Of a stretch of 64,000 nt of DNA, positions 7,485 through 14,815 are shown one piece after another. A program made the translations under genes and the position numbers. Positions within the stretch are counted from its first letter, which is position 1, and every line of letters begins with the position of its first letter. The stretch is from Salegentibacter sp. R32 (GTDB lineage Bacteria > Bacteroidota > Bacteroidia > Flavobacteriales > Flavobacteriaceae): contig NZ_RXOM01000009.1 of assembly GCF_008692195.1 (NCBI RefSeq), positions 1 to 64,000 on the forward strand, read 5' to 3'. A model generated the notes under the pieces. The model was not told where the DNA came from. It saw only the letters and a list, made by a program, of their open reading frames with translations, and did no database searches.

Positions 7485-8279
7485 TTAATACCAATTTAAA
7501 ATTTCAACTTCAATAGCCGGATTGTTGGTGGTCACGATGTTTTTAAATTGATTGACGTCGCTCATTCCGTCTTTTCCACGGTAGTGGTAAGGGTAAACCT
7601 TTTTGGGTTTAAAATCTAAGACCGCATCGGCAGCAGCGTCCACCGGCATCGTGTAGGGCAGGTTCATACAAACAAAAGCCAAATCAATACCTTTTAAATT
7701 TCGCATTTCCGGGATGTCTTCGGTATCACCAGAGATATATACTTTCTTATCGTTGGCACTTAACAAATACCCATTACCACGGCCTTTTACGTGAAAATCT
7801 TTGGCTTCTTCCCGTAGGTTATACATCGGGATGGCTTTTACGTTTACGCCCATCCAGGTTTTTTCTTCATTATTATTCATCACCTGAAGTCGGCTTTGTA
7901 AATTTTGAGGCAATTGTTCTTTCACGGCTTGCGGACATACAATTTGAAGGGTTGAATCTTGCTCGGTTAAAGCGGTTAAGGTTTCGGCATTCATATGGTC
8001 ACCGTGAATATCGGTCACAAAAATTAAATCGGGTTTGGGTAATTCATTGTATTTTTCGGCACCACCAACCGGATCAACATAAAAAACCTTATCGTTCAAG
8101 CGCATCGCAAACGAAGCGTGTTCTACCGGCATCACCGCAATAGAATCTTGGGTGGTGTTGGTTTCTTCTTTACTTTCTACCGCTGCACTTATTTCTTGTT
8201 GGTCTTTGTTTTCCTTTTTTTCTTGTTTGCAAGCCAGTAAGGAAAGGCTTAAGCAACTGAATAACATTAATTTTTTCAT
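7485..8279 (-). CDS. MBL-fold metallo-hydrolase, lipoprotein
   Basis: The 264-residue protein starts with a lipoprotein signal (SLSLLAC, cysteine 17), a charged linker, then a UlaG-like metallo-beta-lactamase fold. Visible metal-binding positions are HGDHMN at about 92-97, a histidine in EHASF at 54, ISGDTED in the middle, and PYHYRG near the C-terminus. The first histidine of the usual HxHxDH is aspartate (TDIHGDH), a variant I recall from related Bacteroidota proteins. It is probably a periplasmic hydrolase; the substrate is unknown. Confidence 0.85.
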   Translation of the reverse strand: MKKLMLFSCLSLSLLACKQEKKENKDQQEISAAVESKEETNTTQDSIAVMPVEHASFAMRLNDKVFYVDPVGGAEKYNELPKPDLIFVTDIHGDHMNAETLTALTEQDSTLQIVCPQAVKEQLPQNLQSRLQVMNNNEEKTWMGVNVKAIPMYNLREEAKDFHVKGRGNGYLLSANDKKVYISGDTEDIPEMRNLKGIDLAFVCMNLPYTMPVDAAADAVLDFKPKKVYPYHYRGKDGMSDVNQFKNIVTTNNPAIEVEILNWY

Positions 8280-8290
8280 GGTGTTTTTGT

Positions 8291-8377
8291 TTAAGGTTGG
8301 TAAATCATTTTAATATCGGCGCGTTCGTAAGTCGGGTTTTCTTCCAAAGGAACTTCTTTAAAACCGAACTTTCTAAT
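8291..8377 (-). pseudogene. GNAT acetyltransferase, C-terminal remnant
   Basis: Twenty-eight codons before a stop at 8291-8293 read IRKFGFKEVPLEENPTYERA then DIKMIYQP. This is the classical C-terminus of GNAT acetyltransferases (YRKFGFKEVPL..N.YERADIKM). The homology ends at 8377-8378, exactly where the palindromic repeat of 8378-8534 begins, and no N-terminal part is found beyond the repeats. The gene was therefore truncated, apparently together with the arrival of the repeat. Confidence 0.65.
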
Positions 8378-8534
8378 CTGAGTTCGACATAAAAGTTTTT
8401 TGCAGACATTTTGGATCATTGAGTGAATTTTCAAGGAAAATTTGTATCGAAATGCTACCAAAATGGAAACTTCGATACAAAATCTTTTACAAAGATTTCA
8501 CTCAGTTTCCGAAATTTCCTTAGATCGAACTCAG
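8378..8534. repeat. long palindromic intergenic repeat, copy 1
   Basis: This 157-base element starts with CTGAGTTCGA and ends with its exact complement TCGAACTCAG. Inside, TGAGTGAA pairs with a region containing TTTCACTCA, and TTGTATCGAA pairs with TTCGATACAA, giving one long interrupted hairpin. A diverged copy lies at 12571-12721. The size, nested symmetry and intergenic site suggest a miniature, non-coding mobile or structural repeat. Confidence 0.75.
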
Positions 8535-8590
8535 GTTTCTATAAAGATAAATAAATAAATAAATCCATAGGGCATTAAGAAATTAAAATT

Positions 8591-8708
8591 CGTCAGTTCG
8601 AGTGATTTTGTGCAGTATAACGAAGCAAAATTGTATCGAGAACCCAATTTTAGTTTCAAGCCTTATTCTCGATACAAAAATCTTAACAGATTTTCACTCG
8701 AATTGACG
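8591..8708. repeat. palindromic intergenic repeat, second type
   Basis: CGTCAGTTCGAGTGA at 8591-8605 faces TCACTCGAATTGACG at 8694-8708, and TTGTATCGAGAA faces TTCTCGATACAA further inside. The architecture (an outer TTCGAGTGA arm and an inner GTATCGA arm) is related to the 8378-8534 element but the sequence differs. I recall similar GTCAGTTCGAGTG...CACTCGAACTGAC palindromes in other Flavobacteriaceae genomes. Confidence 0.75.
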
Positions 8709-8794
8709 GTCTTGAAATTAAAATTACAAAAATGCACTAACCGATAACATTTATATCAATCTATTGAAGTAAACTCCTTTCTCTGTAAATTCAT

Positions 8795-9772
8795 TTACTT
8801 TTCTTCCCGTATAAAATCTGAAACAAAATAGCTCAACGATTTCCCAATCATCGGATTGTTTTCCGGGGAAGCTTCACATAAATGTAGGTATAACACTTCT
8901 TGTTTTTTAGAGAGTTTAATAAAACTTCTAATTTCATTTACATTAAATCCGCTGGGTGTCATCGCACTGCTATCAAAATTCTTCATGCAATCGCAATCTA
9001 TTTCCAGTCCAAATTTGTTTCTTACAAAATCGGTAGCCTTTTTAAACTTGATAAGCTTTTCAATGGTGGTTAGGTGCAAATAATCTTCCAGCGACGAATA
9101 TTTTATATGTTTATCGGCATCCATATAATCAAAAATATACTGCGGCGTATAGTTTTGATGAATGCCCACCATCGCGTAACGGTCTAGATATTCTTCTTCT
9201 TTGGCATAGCGAAAACCATTGCCACTATGGCGGTAATCGGCTTCCCGTAAATCGGTATGCGCATCTACATTTAATACGTGAATAGGACGTTCCAAAGCTT
9301 GGGAAGCACCTTTAATGTTTCCGTAGGCGTTGTTATGACCGCCGCCAATAATCACCGGGATTTTATTTTGACTAATCACCGTTTTCACGACCATCGCCAC
9401 TTGTGCGTCAATCTGCTGAACAATCTCGCCCAATTCAATTTTGGTATAAGTCCCCAGGGAAGCTTTCATAAAAGAAGAGCAATTAATTTCCCCTAAAATC
9501 AGGCAGTTTTCGGGTTGATTGTACCTATTTACTTGAATATTCACGAAGCTGTTTAAAAAAGCATTCCAGGCTTTTGCCGTTCCCGGTTTGCCGTGATTGC
9601 CCCGAACGCCGATATCTTCAGGAACGCCAAAAATTACATATTTAGCTTCTGATGCTTCCAGCTCTTCAAACGTGGAGACAAATTTTAAAGCTTCCCCAAA
9701 TTTGGTTTCACCCTTACGATGATTGATAAAATTGTTAATTCGGTCTTTGTTATAAAAATCAAAACCTTCCAT
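8795..9772 (-). CDS. hutG: formimidoylglutamase
   Basis: This enzyme hydrolyses N-formimidoyl-L-glutamate to glutamate and formamide, the last step of one histidine degradation route. The 325-residue protein has the arginase/agmatinase fold with manganese ligands in GGGHNNAYG (H146), NVDAHTDLR (D170, H172, D174) and EIDCDCMKN (D259, D261). SGNGFRYA at about 183-190 is typical of formimidoylglutamases. It lies 21 bases downstream of hutI on the same strand, which supports the pathway assignment and an operon. Confidence 0.9.
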   Translation of the reverse strand: MEGFDFYNKDRINNFINHRKGETKFGEALKFVSTFEELEASEAKYVIFGVPEDIGVRGNHGKPGTAKAWNAFLNSFVNIQVNRYNQPENCLILGEINCSSFMKASLGTYTKIELGEIVQQIDAQVAMVVKTVISQNKIPVIIGGGHNNAYGNIKGASQALERPIHVLNVDAHTDLREADYRHSGNGFRYAKEEEYLDRYAMVGIHQNYTPQYIFDYMDADKHIKYSSLEDYLHLTTIEKLIKFKKATDFVRNKFGLEIDCDCMKNFDSSAMTPSGFNVNEIRSFIKLSKKQEVLYLHLCEASPENNPMIGKSLSYFVSDFIREEK

Positions 9773-9793
9773 AGAAAAAATTTCAGTTAATAA

Positions 9794-11032
9794 TTACTCC
9801 ACTAGTCTTCCTGCTAAAATTACTTGATCTATATGGTTATTTCCAAATGAATAAGGTAAAAATCCGTAACTCGGGATAGCATCGGTAATCAAGAGGTTTG
9901 CGGTTTTCCCTTTAGTAATGCTGCCATGGGTTTTTTGAATGCCCATCGCGTAAGCGGCATTCACGGTAGCGGCATTGATGGCTTCTTCCGGGGTCATTCC
10001 CATGTTGATGCAAGCCAAGGAAACCACTAAATTCATATTTCCGTTAGGTGAACTTCCCGGATTATAGTCGGTAGCCAGTGCTAGAGGCAAGCCGGCATCA
10101 ATCATTTTTCGGGCTGGGGAATAAGGTATTTTAATAAATAAGGAACACGAAGGTAAAGCTACCGGCATGGTTTCACTTCCTTTTAAAGCTTCAATATCTT
10201 CCTCGTTCATCACTTCTAAATGGTCTACCGATAAGGCATGGTAATCTACTCCGGTTTTTACTCCGCCGATGGAGTTGAATTGATTCACGTGAATTTTTCC
10301 CCGAAGTCCGTATTTTTTTCCCGCTTCCAAGACTTGTTCCGTGTCTTTTAAGTCGAAATACCCTTGCTCACAAAAAATATCGATATAATCGGCGAGATTT
10401 TCCTCTGCAATTTTTGGCAGCATTTCTTCGCAAACCAAATCGATATAACCTTGTTTGTTGTCTTTAAATTCCTTCGGAAGGGCATGAGCTCCCAAAAAAG
10501 TGGTTTTAATGGTAATGGGATGTCTCTTTTGAAGCTTTCTCGCTACCCGAAGCATTTTCAGTTCGGCGTCGGTGGTGAGTCCGTAACCCGATTTAATTTC
10601 GATGGCACCGGTTCCCATTTTTATTACTTGCTCTAAACGTTGCAAAGACTGGGTAAATAATTCATCTTCATCGGTTTCTTGCAATTCTTTAGCACTGTTA
10701 ACGATTCCACCGCCTTTTGCCGCTATCTCTTCGTAGGTAAGTCCTTTAATTTTATCTATAAATTCCTGTTCCCGGTTTCCGGCATAGACCAAATGCGTAT
10801 GTGAATCTACCCAAGACGGTAACACCATTTTGCCGGTCGCGTCTAGTTCTACATCGGCTTCTATGTGTGGGACGCTTTCCATTCCGCCAAACGCTTCTAT
10901 TTTATGGTCGTTGAGTAATAACCAAGCATTGCTAAGTGTAGGAAGTATAGACATTTCTTCTCCCGAAAGTTTTTCAACCCCTGCTTCGCGTACTTGTACC
11001 AGTTGTTTTATATTTCTAATGAGTGTTTTCAT
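9794..11032 (-). CDS. hutI: imidazolonepropionase
   Basis: HutI hydrolyses imidazolone-5-propionate to N-formimidoyl-L-glutamate, feeding the HutG product encoded directly downstream. The 412 residues form an amidohydrolase-superfamily TIM barrel with the metal site DSHTH at 76-80, KIHVNQFNSIGG and DHLEVM in the second half, and ATDYNPGSSPNGNM near the C-terminus. Length matches the family. hutH and hutU are not in this window. Confidence 0.95.
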   Translation of the reverse strand: MKTLIRNIKQLVQVREAGVEKLSGEEMSILPTLSNAWLLLNDHKIEAFGGMESVPHIEADVELDATGKMVLPSWVDSHTHLVYAGNREQEFIDKIKGLTYEEIAAKGGGIVNSAKELQETDEDELFTQSLQRLEQVIKMGTGAIEIKSGYGLTTDAELKMLRVARKLQKRHPITIKTTFLGAHALPKEFKDNKQGYIDLVCEEMLPKIAEENLADYIDIFCEQGYFDLKDTEQVLEAGKKYGLRGKIHVNQFNSIGGVKTGVDYHALSVDHLEVMNEEDIEALKGSETMPVALPSCSLFIKIPYSPARKMIDAGLPLALATDYNPGSSPNGNMNLVVSLACINMGMTPEEAINAATVNAAYAMGIQKTHGSITKGKTANLLITDAIPSYGFLPYSFGNNHIDQVILAGRLVE

Positions 11033-11251
11033 TTAGGATTTTTCTTTTTCAATAAGGTTAGTTTTTCTGTAGCAATCTCTAATAATTACTACAATTTAAA
11101 AGTAAGCAATCCCACATAAAAGGAAAACTAAAATAGCCGATAAAAGGATAAATAGTTGATTTTTATGGAGAATTCTTATTGTGATAAATAAAATTTATAA
11201 TGAAATAAAATATTATAAGTAAAATGATATGGTAGAACCTTACTTTCCTTC

Positions 11252-11259
11252 TATTTTTG
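11252..11259 (+). promoter_or_regulatory. -7 promoter box for the peroxiredoxin operon
   Basis: TATTTTTG fits the Bacteroidota sigma-ABfr -7 consensus TAnnTTTG exactly and lies 44 bases before the peroxiredoxin start codon. A clear -33 TTTG is not visible. Confidence 0.6.
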
Positions 11260-11302
11260 TAATGAAAATAAACGAAATAATAATTAAAAAAATACAACAA
11301 CT

Positions 11303-11941
11303 ATGTCTATTGTAGGTGAAAAATTTCCAGATTTAGAAGTAAACGCAATGAACGAAATGGGCGATACTTTTAAACTAAATGTACTTGAAGAAGCTAAAAA
11401 GAATAACAAAAAAGTAGTGCTTTTCTGGTACCCAAAAGATTTTACTTATGTGTGTCCAACAGAGCTTCACGCTTTTCAAGAGGCATTACCAGAATTTGAA
11501 AAAAGAAACACTATCGTTATAGGAGCGTCTTGTGATACTGCAGAAGTTCACTTTGCTTGGTTGAACACTTCTAAAGATAACGGAGGAATCGAAGGAGTAA
11601 CTTATCCAATCTTGGCAGATTCTAACAGAAACTTAAGCTCTAGATTAGGAATTTTAGATACTACCAACGAAAGATATGATGAAGAATCTGGAGCCATCAC
11701 TGTAGATGGAGATAACGTTTCTTACCGTGCTACTTATTTAATTGATGAAGAAGGTACTGTATTTCACGAAGGTGTAAACCATATGCCATTAGGAAGAAAT
11801 GTAAGCGAATTCATTAGAATGATTGATGCTTATACACACGTACAAAAGCACGGAGAAGTTTGTCCAGCAAACTGGGAAGAAGGAAAAACTGCGATGAAAG
11901 CAGATAGAGAAGGAGTTTCTTCTTACTTAGCTGCCAACTAA
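11303..11941 (+). CDS. peroxiredoxin (AhpC/Prx1 type)
   Basis: A typical 2-Cys peroxiredoxin that reduces hydrogen peroxide and organic peroxides. In 212 residues the peroxidatic cysteine is C51 in FTYVCPTELHAF and the resolving cysteine is C187 in GEVCPANWEEG. The thioredoxin gene 84 bases downstream is the likely electron donor. Codon use is biased toward common codons (for example few CGG or CCC), as in highly expressed genes, and a good -7 box lies upstream. Confidence 0.93.
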   Translation: MSIVGEKFPDLEVNAMNEMGDTFKLNVLEEAKKNNKKVVLFWYPKDFTYVCPTELHAFQEALPEFEKRNTIVIGASCDTAEVHFAWLNTSKDNGGIEGVTYPILADSNRNLSSRLGILDTTNERYDEESGAITVDGDNVSYRATYLIDEEGTVFHEGVNHMPLGRNVSEFIRMIDAYTHVQKHGEVCPANWEEGKTAMKADREGVSSYLAAN

Positions 11942-11975
11942 GAATTTAAAAATTGCTAGAAAAAGAAAATTAATC

Positions 11976-12002
11976 TTACCGGTGAAGTTCTTTCACCGGT
12001 AA
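11976..12002. other. hairpin between peroxiredoxin and thioredoxin genes
   Basis: TTACCGGTGAA (11976-11986) and TTCACCGGTAA (11992-12002) form a perfect 11-base stem with a 5-base loop. No T-run follows directly, so it may be a partial terminator or a processing or stability element that sets the ratio of peroxiredoxin to the downstream genes. Confidence 0.6.
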
Positions 12003-12025
12003 ATTTTAACCAACAACAAAAAACT

Positions 12026-12340
12026 ATGGTACAGGAATTAGAACAAGATAACCTAAATGAAATTGTATCGGACACTGATACAGTAGTAGTTCAATATATG
12101 GCCGGATGGTGTGGAAACTGCCGATTAATGAAGCCGAAGTTTAAAAAATTGGCTTCAGAAAATGAAAATGCAAAATTCATTATGGTAGATGCTGAAAAAT
12201 ATCCGGAATCAAGAAAATTAGCCACGGTTGATAATTTACCAACTTTCGCGACTTTTAAAGGCGGAAGCTTTGTGAATCAAGTACAGACCAATAAATTAGA
12301 ATCTTTAAAAGAATTAGTAGATGAAGTTACCAGTAATTAA
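12026..12340 (+). CDS. thioredoxin family protein
   Basis: The 104-residue protein has the thioredoxin fold with active site WCGNC (residues 28-32), differing from the classical WCGPC, and the cis-proline in DNLPTFATF. It has no signal peptide and is therefore cytoplasmic. Lying between the peroxiredoxin and DUF6952 genes, it probably reduces the peroxiredoxin. The next gene starts inside its 3' end (20-base overlap), indicating translational coupling. Confidence 0.9.
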   Translation: MVQELEQDNLNEIVSDTDTVVVQYMAGWCGNCRLMKPKFKKLASENENAKFIMVDAEKYPESRKLATVDNLPTFATFKGGSFVNQVQTNKLESLKELVDEVTSN

Positions 12341-12569
12341 ACACTTACAGAAAAATAATGATAAGGAAAAGCTGGAACACACTGTTGAAGTTTTAGAATC
12401 TTTTACCGAGCATCGTTCTTGCACCGATGAAGATATGGATGTAATTGGTGAACTAATTACCAATATCTGCGGAGCGATTGAAGTGCACAATATGGTAGAA
12501 GAAGGAGTTCCAGAAAAAGATGCGGCCAATAACTTTGTAAAAAAAGTATTAGGCTCTATAGATAAATAA
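12321..12569 (+). CDS. DUF6952 family small protein
   Basis: The 82-residue acidic protein (KLPVIKHLQKNNDKEKLEHT, then a CTDEDMDVIGELITNICGAI helix) matches what I remember as DUF6952, which in Flavobacteriaceae follows peroxiredoxin and thioredoxin genes. No function is assigned. It contains two cysteines (in HRSCTDED and ITNICGAI) and overlaps the thioredoxin gene by 20 bases, pointing to a role in the same peroxide-reduction system. A palindromic repeat begins one base after its stop. Confidence 0.8.
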   Translation: MKLPVIKHLQKNNDKEKLEHTVEVLESFTEHRSCTDEDMDVIGELITNICGAIEVHNMVEEGVPEKDAANNFVKKVLGSIDK

Positions 12570-12570
12570 A

Positions 12571-12721
12571 TTGAGTTCGACACAAAAGTTTTTACAAGTA
12601 TTTTGGGCATTGAGTGAATTTTCATGGAAAATTTGTATCGAAATGCTCCCAAAATAGAAGTTTCGGTAAAAATCTTTTATAAAGATTTGACTCAGCCACC
12701 GAAGTTTTCTTAAATCGAATT
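12571..12721. repeat. long palindromic intergenic repeat, copy 2
   Basis: This copy is clearly homologous to 8378-8534: both share GAGTTCGACA, CATTGAGTGAATTTTCA and GGAAAATTTGTATCGAAATG, and end near ATCGAA. The pairing of the inner arm has decayed here (TTTGTATCGAAA against TTTCGGTAAAAA), so it is probably the older copy. It sits immediately after the DUF6952 stop codon. Confidence 0.75.
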
Positions 12722-12756
12722 AATAAAACTAAATTTTTCATAATTTTGATTGAAAG

Positions 12757-12784
12757 AAGGTTGCCACTGGGCAGCCTTTTTTTA
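12757..12784 (+). terminator. intrinsic terminator
   Basis: AAGGTTGCC and GGCAGCCTT pair around a short loop and are followed by seven T. It ends the peroxiredoxin-thioredoxin-DUF6952 transcript after the repeat element and before tpx. Confidence 0.75.
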
Positions 12785-12836
12785 TGATAGCTTTAATAGG
12801 TTTTACTAGGTTTATTTGTACTTTTAAAACAAAAAA

Positions 12837-13337
12837 ATGGCAACCATCACTTTAAAAGGGGAAGCTTTCAAAACCGTAGGGGAATTGCCAAAGGAAGGCG
12901 AACAAGCTCCCATTTTTCAATTGCTCAATCAAAAATTAGAAACCGTACAACTTTCAGACTATCAAGGCAAGCGGGTGATTTTAAATATCTTTCCGAGTGT
13001 CGATACGAATGTTTGTGCCACTTCCGTACGTAATTTTAATAAACGTGCCAAAGATTTAGATAATACCGAAGTACTTTGTATTTCGCGGGATCTGCCTTTT
13101 GCGCAAAAACGTTTTGTAGAGGCAGAAGAATTAAAAGAAGTCATCATGCTTTCCGATTTTCAAACGCAAAAATTTGGAAAGGATTACGGATTGGAAATTG
13201 AAAATGGACCTTTTAAAAATTTGTTGTCCCGCGTAGTGATAGTTGTAGATGAAAATGGAAAAGTAGTACATTCGCAACAAGTAACTGAAATTGCTGATGA
13301 ACCTGACTATCTTTCAGCCTTAAAAACACTATTGTAA
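12837..13337 (+). CDS. tpx: thiol peroxidase
   Basis: Tpx is an atypical 2-Cys peroxiredoxin preferring alkyl peroxides. The 166-residue product has the peroxidatic C60 in PSVDTNVCATSVR and the family block CISRDLPFAQKRF. In E. coli Tpx the resolving cysteine follows this block (RFCGAEG). Here the residue is valine (KRFVEAEEL), so the usual intramolecular disulfide partner is missing and the enzyme may act as a 1-Cys form or use C81. The stop overlaps the dgkA start by one base. Confidence 0.92.
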   Translation: MATITLKGEAFKTVGELPKEGEQAPIFQLLNQKLETVQLSDYQGKRVILNIFPSVDTNVCATSVRNFNKRAKDLDNTEVLCISRDLPFAQKRFVEAEELKEVIMLSDFQTQKFGKDYGLEIENGPFKNLLSRVVIVVDENGKVVHSQQVTEIADEPDYLSALKTLL

Positions 13338-13705
13338 TGCAAAATTCCTTTCTGGGGAAACGAATAAAAGCTTGTGGTTACGCACTCAAAGGAGCGTTCA
13401 TTTTAATTAAAACCGAGCCGCCCATTCAAGTGCAAGTGGTCATCTCTATTATCATGATTGCCTTGGGCTTTTATTTTGATATCACTACCACAGAATGGAT
13501 TTTTCAAATTTTCGCGATGGGAATGGTACTCAGTTTAGAAGCCGCCAATACCGCCATCGAAGAAATAGCCGATTTCATTCATCCTGATTTTCACCATAAA
13601 ATCGGACTCATAAAAGATATGGCCGCAGGGGCTGTGTTTTTCGCAGCGATTACAGCGGTTATAATCGGTTTAATTATTTATATTCCATATTTTTATAGTT
13701 ATTAA
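13337..13705 (+). CDS. dgkA: diacylglycerol kinase (DgkA family)
   Basis: A small integral-membrane lipid kinase (122 residues, three membrane helices) that phosphorylates diacylglycerol or undecaprenol. The family core LSLEAANTAIEEIADF (about 66-81), with catalytic and metal-binding glutamates, is present, followed by IGLIKDMAAGAVF. It overlaps the tpx stop codon by one base, so the two genes are translationally coupled, although no functional link is evident. Confidence 0.9.
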   Translation: MQNSFLGKRIKACGYALKGAFILIKTEPPIQVQVVISIIMIALGFYFDITTTEWIFQIFAMGMVLSLEAANTAIEEIADFIHPDFHHKIGLIKDMAAGAVFFAAITAVIIGLIIYIPYFYSY

Positions 13706-13723
13706 ATCTAAACAAAGTATAAT

Positions 13724-14722
13724 ATGAAACGAATTTTAATCCTACTTTCAATCATTTTATTTTCAAATTTCTCCATTGCACAAAAAGAGGAGGTCGAGGA
13801 ATTAGCAATTGACCTTTCTGATTATGAATATCCTTATAAGGTTTTTTTCTTCAAGTTCGAAGCACAGCAACAAAATCTAGAAATGGCGTATATAGACGAA
13901 AAACCAAAGAAATGGAATGGTCAAACAGTAGTTTTGCTTCATGGAAAAAACTTCAATATTGCGTATTGGGAAACTACAATAGAATTACTAATAAAAAATA
14001 ATTATCGAGTAGTTGCAGTAGATCAAATTGGTTTTGGTAAATCAACTAAGCCAGATTATTTTCAATATACTTTTCAGCAATTAGCAAAAAACACCAAGAA
14101 TTTACTTTCTGAAATAAAAGTTAAAAACCCTATCATTTTGGGACATTCGATGGGAGGGATGTTAGCTACCCGTTTCGCTTTGATGTATACTGAATATACT
14201 AAACAATTAGTCTTGGTAAATCCCATTGGATTAGAAGATTGGAAATTAAGAGTTCCTTATCAATCCATTACTGATTGGTATCATAGTGAATTGAAAAAAG
14301 ATTATGATAAAATTAAAGAATACCAGAAAGAAAGTTATTATGATGGTAAATGGAAACCAGAATATGATGAATGGGTGAATATTTTAGCAGGTTGGACAAA
14401 AAACGAGAAGTATCGAACTATTGCTTGGAACGCTGCCTTAACCTATGACATGATATTTACTCAACCGGTAGTTTATGAATTTTCAAGAATTGAGGTTCCT
14501 ACCCTTTTAATTATTGGTACTCGCGATAGAACTGCTTTAGGGAAAAACTTAGTTTCAGAAAGTGTTAGATCTAGAATGGGATTATATGATGAGCTTGGAA
14601 AAATAATAGCAAAAAAATTACCGAATGCAAAACTGGAAGAAATTGAAAATGTAGGACACTTACCACATATTGAAGCTTTTGACCGTTTTGCTGAAAAATT
14701 AATTCCTAATTTAATGAAATAG
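13724..14722 (+). CDS. secreted alpha/beta hydrolase
   Basis: The 332-residue protein has a signal peptide (ILILLSIILFSNFSIAQ) and an alpha/beta-hydrolase fold. The nucleophile elbow is GHSMGG (140-145, serine 142), the oxyanion strand is LLHGKNFN near 71, a probable acid lies in IIGTRDRTALG and the catalytic histidine in NVGHLPHIE. It is probably an esterase or epoxide hydrolase-like enzyme in the periplasm; the substrate cannot be read from the sequence. Confidence 0.87.
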   Translation: MKRILILLSIILFSNFSIAQKEEVEELAIDLSDYEYPYKVFFFKFEAQQQNLEMAYIDEKPKKWNGQTVVLLHGKNFNIAYWETTIELLIKNNYRVVAVDQIGFGKSTKPDYFQYTFQQLAKNTKNLLSEIKVKNPIILGHSMGGMLATRFALMYTEYTKQLVLVNPIGLEDWKLRVPYQSITDWYHSELKKDYDKIKEYQKESYYDGKWKPEYDEWVNILAGWTKNEKYRTIAWNAALTYDMIFTQPVVYEFSRIEVPTLLIIGTRDRTALGKNLVSESVRSRMGLYDELGKIIAKKLPNAKLEEIENVGHLPHIEAFDRFAEKLIPNLMK

Positions 14723-14785
14723 AACGCTGTTTATAATTAAATAGTCTATAAATAAGTTTTCTTACCTTTAATTCAGTTGAATTTG

Positions 14786-14793
14786 TATTTTTG
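14786..14793 (+). promoter_or_regulatory. -7 promoter box for ftsK
   Basis: TATTTTTG matches TAnnTTTG and lies 23 bases before the ftsK start. It suggests that ftsK starts a new transcript independent of the hydrolase gene upstream. Confidence 0.6.
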
Positions 14794-14815
14794 CTTCTTA
14801 GCGAGAAACTAACGA

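Noticed and set aside
7485-8279. MBL hydrolase as inactive because the first His of HxHxDH is Asp
   Set aside because: The TDIHGDH variant seems common in this Bacteroidota subgroup and the other metal positions are intact, so loss of activity is not supported.
12314-12652. Minus-strand open frame across the thioredoxin/DUF6952 end and repeat
   Set aside because: It runs antisense through two well-supported genes and into a non-coding palindromic repeat; the product has no recognisable domain.
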